From assembly GCF_039541955.1 (NCBI RefSeq), contig NZ_BAABHF010000035.1, forward strand, positions 192,125-256,124: a DNA stretch of 64,000 nucleotides. The letters run 5' to 3'. The notes beneath the pieces are model-generated. The model searched no databases, was not told the origin of the DNA, and saw only the letters and a program-made list of their open reading frames with translations. The position numbers and the translations under genes were made by a program. This document shows, piece after piece, positions 61,201-64,000 of the stretch (its first letter is position 1; every line of letters starts with the position of its first letter). This DNA is from Actinoallomurus oryzae (GTDB lineage Bacteria; Actinomycetota; Actinomycetes; Streptosporangiales; Streptosporangiaceae).

Positions 61201-62079
61201 CAGGTGCTGCGCAACCTGCTGTCCAACGCGGTCAAGTTCACCTCCTCCGGCGAGGTGCGCCTGACCGTACGGCGTCCGGTGGACGTGACCTTCGCCGACC
61301 CGTCGCTCGCCGAGAACCCGGACGTGATCGGCCTCGCGGTCACCGACACGGGCATCGGCATCGACGAGCACAACCTCAAGTCGATCTTCGAGGCGTTCCA
61401 GCAGGCGGACGGCACCACCAGCCGGCGCTACGGCGGCACCGGGCTGGGCCTGTCGATCAGCCGCGACATCGCCGCGCTGCTCGGCGGCGAGATCCACGTG
61501 TCCAGCCGCCCGGGCGACGGCAGCACGTTCACGCTGTACCTGCCGGTGCGCTACGCCGGGCCGGTCGACACGGCGCTCGCCGCGCCCAGCGAGAGCCGGC
61601 CCGCCCCGCAGCCGCCGCCTCCCGCCCCGCAGGCGACGCTCGAGCTGCCCGAGGCGGAGGAGCAGTACGCCGAGAACCCCATCGACGACGAGGTGCTGTC
61701 GGGTCGCAAGATCCTGATCGTCGACGACGATGTGCGCAACATCTTCGCGCTGACCTGCGTGCTGGAGCAGTACGGGATCGAGGTGCTGTACGCCGAGAAC
61801 GGCCGCGAGGGGATCGACACGCTCGACCGCAACGAGGACATCGACCTCGTCCTGATGGACGTCATGATGCCCGAGCTCGATGGCTACGCGACCACCGAGG
61901 CCATCCGGCGGATGCCGCAGTTCGCCGATCTGCCGATCATCGCCCTCACCGCGAAGGCGATGAAGGGCGACCGGGAGAAGAGCATCGAGTCCGGCGCATC
62001 CGACTATGTGCCCAAGCCTGTCGACGCGGACCACCTTCTTGACATCATGAGGGCGTGGCTCAGTCGGCCGCGCACGTGA
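58240..62079 (+). CDS. osaA: OsaA-like hybrid histidine kinase with seven HAMP units
   Basis: A 1279-residue soluble hybrid kinase. Seven HAMP-like units run from about residue 20 to 620, the last five on a strict 92-residue period (each with GDLxKKI or similar). A GAF domain (LMEVARLIMSEV... to VETIGVTINTI) and a coiled coil (LQRQQAELRRSNAELEEKAA) follow. The kinase has His876 in NMSHELRTPLN and an ATPase domain (DTGIGIDEHNLKSIFEAFQQ, GTGLGLSIS). A receiver with Asp1207 in LVLMDVMMPELDG ends it. No transmembrane helix is seen. ATG at 58240 follows GGCGAGG. The locus matches Streptomyces osaAB for osmoadaptation. Confidence 0.9.
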   Translation: MPRSTSHAPVSVQYDEADLRPVLDALSALRDGDFETRLDTSGDDVLAEIASVFNDVQARAGHLTGELVRVQREVRHEGRIDERLGANGEGAWATGNAAANALIDTLVQSATAMARVADAVADGDLSQRIELDTGTRPWRGELLRMGSGVNRMVEHLDEFAAEVTQLAREVGAEGRLGGQAKPREMSGRWRDVTGAVNAMASRLTGQVRDIALVTTAVAKGDLTRKVTVEATGELLELKETVNTMVDQLSSFADEVTRVAREVGTEGRLGGQAQVSGVSGVWKDLTDNVNSMAGNLTGQVRNIAQVATSVANGDLSKKITVDAQGEILQLKDTLNTMVDQLSGFANEVTRVAREVGTEGRLGGQAQVSGVSGVWKDLTDNVNSMAGNLTGQVRSIAQVATAVAGGDLSKKITVDAQGEILQLKDTLNTMVDRLSAFADEVTRVAREVGTEGNLGGRAKVGGVSGVWKDLTDNVNSMADNLTSQVRNIAQVTTAVANGDLTKKIDVDAQGEILELKTTINTMVDQLSAFAGEVTRVAREVGSEGRLGGQAEVEGVSGTWKRLTESVNELAGNLTRQVRAIASVASSVARGDLSKSVAVEARGEVAELGDNVNLMVANLRETTRANQQQDWLKTNLARIAGLMQGHRDLMEVARLIMSEVTPLASAQYGAFYLAEEKDGDRELVLKTGYGVGRDQIDKVRFAFGDRLVGQAAVEHKPILVDDLPPGYITIGTGLGQASPANVIVLPILFENRVLGAIELASFSPFSEVHLAFFDQFVETIGVTINTITANSRTEALLAESQRLTVELQDRSSELQRQQAELRRSNAELEEKAALLAKQNRAIEMQNFQIEQARRTLEERAEQLAQSSRYKSEFLTNMSHELRTPLNSLLVLAKLLAGNPDKNLTAKQVELIKTIHESGSDLLRLINDMLDLSKVEAGKMELHPQRISLSELVDYVDATFRPMAADKGLAFDVYAEPGLPHELYTDEQRLQQVLRNLLSNAVKFTSSGEVRLTVRRPVDVTFADPSLAENPDVIGLAVTDTGIGIDEHNLKSIFEAFQQADGTTSRRYGGTGLGLSISRDIAALLGGEIHVSSRPGDGSTFTLYLPVRYAGPVDTALAAPSESRPAPQPPPPAPQATLELPEAEEQYAENPIDDEVLSGRKILIVDDDVRNIFALTCVLEQYGIEVLYAENGREGIDTLDRNEDIDLVLMDVMMPELDGYATTEAIRRMPQFADLPIIALTAKAMKGDREKSIESGASDYVPKPVDADHLLDIMRAWLSRPRT
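58870..60080 (+). repeat. Tandem 276-bp repeats encoding HAMP units
   Basis: Within osaA, units at 276-bp spacing repeat at the DNA level. The stretches starting near 59000 and 59276 are virtually identical for about 130 bp, including third codon positions. Later units diverge. This indicates recent duplication or gene conversion. Confidence 0.8.
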
Positions 62080-62093
62080 TGGAGGCTTGAACC

Positions 62094-62711
62094 GTGGCCG
62101 AGAAGGCGAACATCCTGCTGGTCGATGACCGCGACGAGAACCTCGTCGCGCTCGAGGCGATCCTCAGCTCACTCGACCAGAACATGATCCGTGCCCGGTC
62201 GGGCGACGAAGCCCTGCGGGCCCTGCTGACGAACGAGTTCGCGGTGATCCTGCTGGACATCGTGATGCCGGGCATGGACGGCTTCGAGATCGCCCGCGCG
62301 ATCAAGCGCCGCCGAAAGACGCGCGAGGTACCGATCATCTTCCTGACCGCGGTGGACGCGGGCCCGGACTACGCGTTCCGCGGGTACGCCGCCGGCGCCG
62401 TGGACTACATCTCCAAGCCGTTCGACCCGTGGGTGCTGCGGACCAAGGTGTCGATCTTCGTGGAGCTGCACCGGAAGAACCAGCAGCTACGTGAGCAGTC
62501 GGAGCTGCTGCGCACGCAGTTCGCGGCCGCGCCGTCGGGTGAGTTCGCCGCCGAGCTCAGCGAGCGCCTGACGGCCGTGGAGCAGCAGCTCGGGGTGCTG
62601 TCCGAGTGGACGTCGAAGGACGAAGAGGCGGCCAAGGCGATGGGCACCTTGGAGCAGCGTGTCGGCGAACTCAGAACCGCCATCGACACGCTACGCCCAC
62701 CGTCCGACTGA
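62094..62711 (+). CDS. osaB: OsaB-like response regulator
   Basis: A 205-residue regulator whose receiver domain (NILLVDDRDENLVALEAIL) has the phospho-acceptor Asp in VILLDIVMPGMDGFE and YISKPFDPWVLRTK. The C-terminal 75 residues form a coiled coil (HRKNQQLREQSELLR, then LERLTAVEQQLGVL-like) and lack a DNA-binding domain, so output is through protein contacts. GTG at 62094, 14 bp after osaA. Streptomyces OsaB, its likely orthologue, is needed for growth at high osmolarity. Confidence 0.88.
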   Translation: MAEKANILLVDDRDENLVALEAILSSLDQNMIRARSGDEALRALLTNEFAVILLDIVMPGMDGFEIARAIKRRRKTREVPIIFLTAVDAGPDYAFRGYAAGAVDYISKPFDPWVLRTKVSIFVELHRKNQQLREQSELLRTQFAAAPSGEFAAELSERLTAVEQQLGVLSEWTSKDEEAAKAMGTLEQRVGELRTAIDTLRPPSD

Positions 62712-62815
62712 CCGTTCCGCCAGAGCCGGACACCGGCGATCACAGAGGTTTCGGGCCGGTCCGCGGAGGATCTCGACCCGGTCCCGATCTCAGGTGGGTG
62801 CTCGGGCCACAGCGC

Positions 62816-62851
62816 GCGGCTTCCCGGTCACCACGGTGGCCGGGAAGCCGC
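62816..62851. terminator. 12-bp convergent hairpin after osaB
   Basis: GCGGCTTCCCGG (62816-62827) pairs perfectly with CCGGGAAGCCGC (62840-62851), with further pairing inside the loop. It sits between the convergent osaB and GNAT genes. Confidence 0.8.
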
Positions 62852-62857
62852 CCGTGA

Positions 62858-63616
62858 TCACCGCAGCGAGATGTGCAGGATCTCCGAGACCCGCCGGTAT
62901 CCGGCGCGCTGATAGATCCGCTCGGCGCCGTCGTTCTCCGGCATGAGGAACACGGTGGTGATCCCGGCGTCCGAGCAGGCGCGCGTCAGCGTGGCGGTGA
63001 GCGCGGAGGCGATCCCGCGACGCCGGTAGGCCACGCGCACACCGATGGCGGCGAGTTCGCTCACGCCTCCGTGCGGCGGGCCGACCTGGCCGCCGGCCAC
63101 CCCTTGGCCGGTGGTCGTGTCGACGGCCAGCGCGACCAGGCCGCCGCGGTCCAGCACGCTCCGCAGCCGCGCGACGTCGTGCTCGGTGACCCGCGGCTGC
63201 TCGTACGCCTCGCCCTGGGCCCGGGCGACCTCCCAGAGCTGTGCGTCGGTCTCGGCGAGGAGAACCTCGACCGGCCCGGCGACCCGCGGCACCAGCGCGC
63301 CGGCGGCCTCACAGGTCAGGATCGGCAGCCGCCGTTCGGCCGTGAATCCGGAGGCGACCAGCGCCTCCTCGACGCGTGGAGCGGCGGCCGGAAGATACTC
63401 CAGGCGCGGCGTCCGCGAGTGCCGGATGAAGGTCTCCGCGAGCCGCCGTACCTGGTCTCTAGTCGGCTCGGCCCCGTCATCGGGGATGGCGTAGTTGAAG
63501 AAGAGTCCGGCATCGTGAGGATCGATGCGGACGGTGAACGGCCTGGCGCGAACGGCGTGGTCGCCGGCTGCGGCACGCAGGTACGCGTGCACGTGGGATT
63601 CGAAGGATGCGAACAC
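62858..63616 (-). CDS. GNAT family N-acetyltransferase
   Basis: A 252-residue acyl-CoA transferase. The C-terminal half is a GNAT fold with the acetyl-CoA loop VRVAYRRRGIASALTATL and the ending NDGAERIYQRAGYRRV. The N-terminal half is a degenerate second domain (RLEYLPAAAPRVEEALVASGF), so it resembles double-GNAT proteins. GTG at 63616 follows AAGGA. The acceptor is unknown. Confidence 0.88.
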   Translation of the reverse strand: MFASFESHVHAYLRAAAGDHAVRARPFTVRIDPHDAGLFFNYAIPDDGAEPTRDQVRRLAETFIRHSRTPRLEYLPAAAPRVEEALVASGFTAERRLPILTCEAAGALVPRVAGPVEVLLAETDAQLWEVARAQGEAYEQPRVTEHDVARLRSVLDRGGLVALAVDTTTGQGVAGGQVGPPHGGVSELAAIGVRVAYRRRGIASALTATLTRACSDAGITTVFLMPENDGAERIYQRAGYRRVSEILHISLR

Positions 63617-63932
63617 GAGAGGGTCCTTGTTGACCGGAGGGAAGGAAGAGTTCCGTGGCTTTTGTCAGAACGGACCACTCCAGCAGCCAACGCCGGACAC
63701 GCGTCCAGCGGGAAACAGCGCAGCGGCCCGTCAGCGGGTCGCAGGCACAGGCATCGCCCTTTCATGTTCGATCACCGGCGGAGCAGACGATAGACGGTCC
63801 GCTCAGCCCAGAGCAATCGTTTTTACCACTGGCCGGCACCGAGGAAAATGTGCTGGAAAAGCAGAAAGAGGAGAGGGACTCTCCGCGTTGACCGCGGGGT
63901 CACCTCTCCTCTTCCCCTTTATCTATGTTGAT
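63617..63932. other. Spacer between GNAT gene and 5S rRNA
   Basis: A 316-bp region holding the GNAT promoter side and the end of an rRNA operon. I see no coding frame with support. The only clear element is the hairpin at 63866-63913. Confidence 0.6.
63866..63913 (-). terminator. rRNA operon terminator
   Basis: An 11-bp stem AAGAGGAGAGG (63866-63876) with CCTCTCCTCTT (63903-63913) encloses a second GC-rich pairing. On the minus strand it lies about 20 bp after the 5S 3' end and is followed by TCTGC then TTTTCC. It fits the terminator of the rRNA transcript. Confidence 0.75.
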
Positions 63933-64000
63933 GTCCGGCGGTGTCCTACTCTCCCACACCGTCCCCGGTGCAGTACCATCGGCGCTGGAGGGCTTAACTT
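63933..64000 (-). rRNA. 5S ribosomal RNA, 3' part
   Basis: The minus strand reads GCCCTCCAGCGCCGATGGTA, then GGGGACGGTGTGGGAGAGTA and GGACACCGCC, the conserved 3' portion of bacterial 5S rRNA. The 5' part lies beyond the right edge, so an rrn operon enters the window from the right on the minus strand. The exact 3' end is within a few bases. Confidence 0.95.

Noticed and set aside
58237..62034. 1265-codon open frame opposite osaA
   Set aside because: The plus strand encodes HAMP, kinase and receiver motifs in order. The opposite frame is a low-complexity His/Val/Asp/Arg mirror of them.
1..64000. Insertion sequences, integrases or prophage
   Set aside because: I saw no transposase, integrase, terminal inverted repeats or phage structural gene anywhere in the window, even in accessory regions.

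Overview
The window is high-GC chromosomal DNA from a filamentous actinomycete. The gene order of its housekeeping blocks (ndk-mreB-mreC-mreD-mrdA-rodA; radical SAM genes-rne-rplU-rpmA-obg-proB-proA; nadD-rsfS-phosphatase-tRNA-Ala), the tandem-HAMP osaA/osaB/osaC stress module and the many GTG starts fit Streptomycetales/Streptosporangiales. Streptosporangiales or Thermomonosporaceae is my inference; no rRNA long enough to place it is present. Only the 3' part of a 5S rRNA lies at the right edge.

Layout: (1) 1-3.5 kb: a left-truncated MFS transporter overlapping an alpha/beta hydrolase, an Erm-like rRNA methyltransferase and a small secreted protein. (2) 3.5-5.9 kb: a hairpin-rich spacer, then minus-strand tRNA-Ala(GGC), histidine phosphatase, rsfS and nadD. 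(3) 5.9-26.5 kb: an accessory stretch between nadD and proA. It holds a proline-rich membrane protein and its decayed paralogue, a PaaK-like ligase, an M48 protease, an Rhs toxin with a 4-nt-overlapping immunity gene, a convergent WXG100/YbaB cassette of type VII secretion flavour, a second small basic/acidic toxin-immunity-like pair, a ROK regulator with a GH3 beta-glucosidase, an MMPL transporter, an ArsR-type regulator overlapping a small membrane coiled-coil protein, an ECF sigma factor with an overlapping membrane partner, and a GT-C-like membrane enzyme. (4) 26.5-35 kb: proA, proB, obg, rpmA, rplU, rne and a DUF2344 gene, all on the minus strand. (5) 35-40 kb: a second accessory insertion with a repetitive Trp/Arg/Pro membrane protein, a LacI regulator with two operators, a two-component system and a divergent membrane protein. 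(6) 40-44.6 kb: a B12/radical SAM protein, then a quinone oxidoreductase, a VapBC-like pair and a macro-domain protein. (7) 44.7-56 kb: the rodA/mrdA/mreDCB elongation cluster, ndk, an MFS-like transporter, a DUF4233 protein, folC and a divergent FolC-like paralogue. (8) 56-63.6 kb: osaC divergent from osaA-osaB, then a GNAT acetyltransferase and the rRNA operon terminator.

The most unusual part is 9.9-17.0 kb. A signal-less Rhs toxin with a tip resembling polymorphic toxin type 17 sits with its immunity gene opposite a three-gene cassette: tandem YbaB domains, a WXG100-like protein and a stand-alone protein resembling toxin trafficking domains. A second toxin-like gene nearby has an N-terminus resembling that of the Rhs protein. 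Together they look like a compact export-and-toxin locus, although no secretion ATPase is in the window. Other items worth a check: shared TTCA-N4-TTGA palindromes before the ROK and GH3 genes, paired LacI operators 45 bp apart, and the FolC-like gene with altered signature residues.
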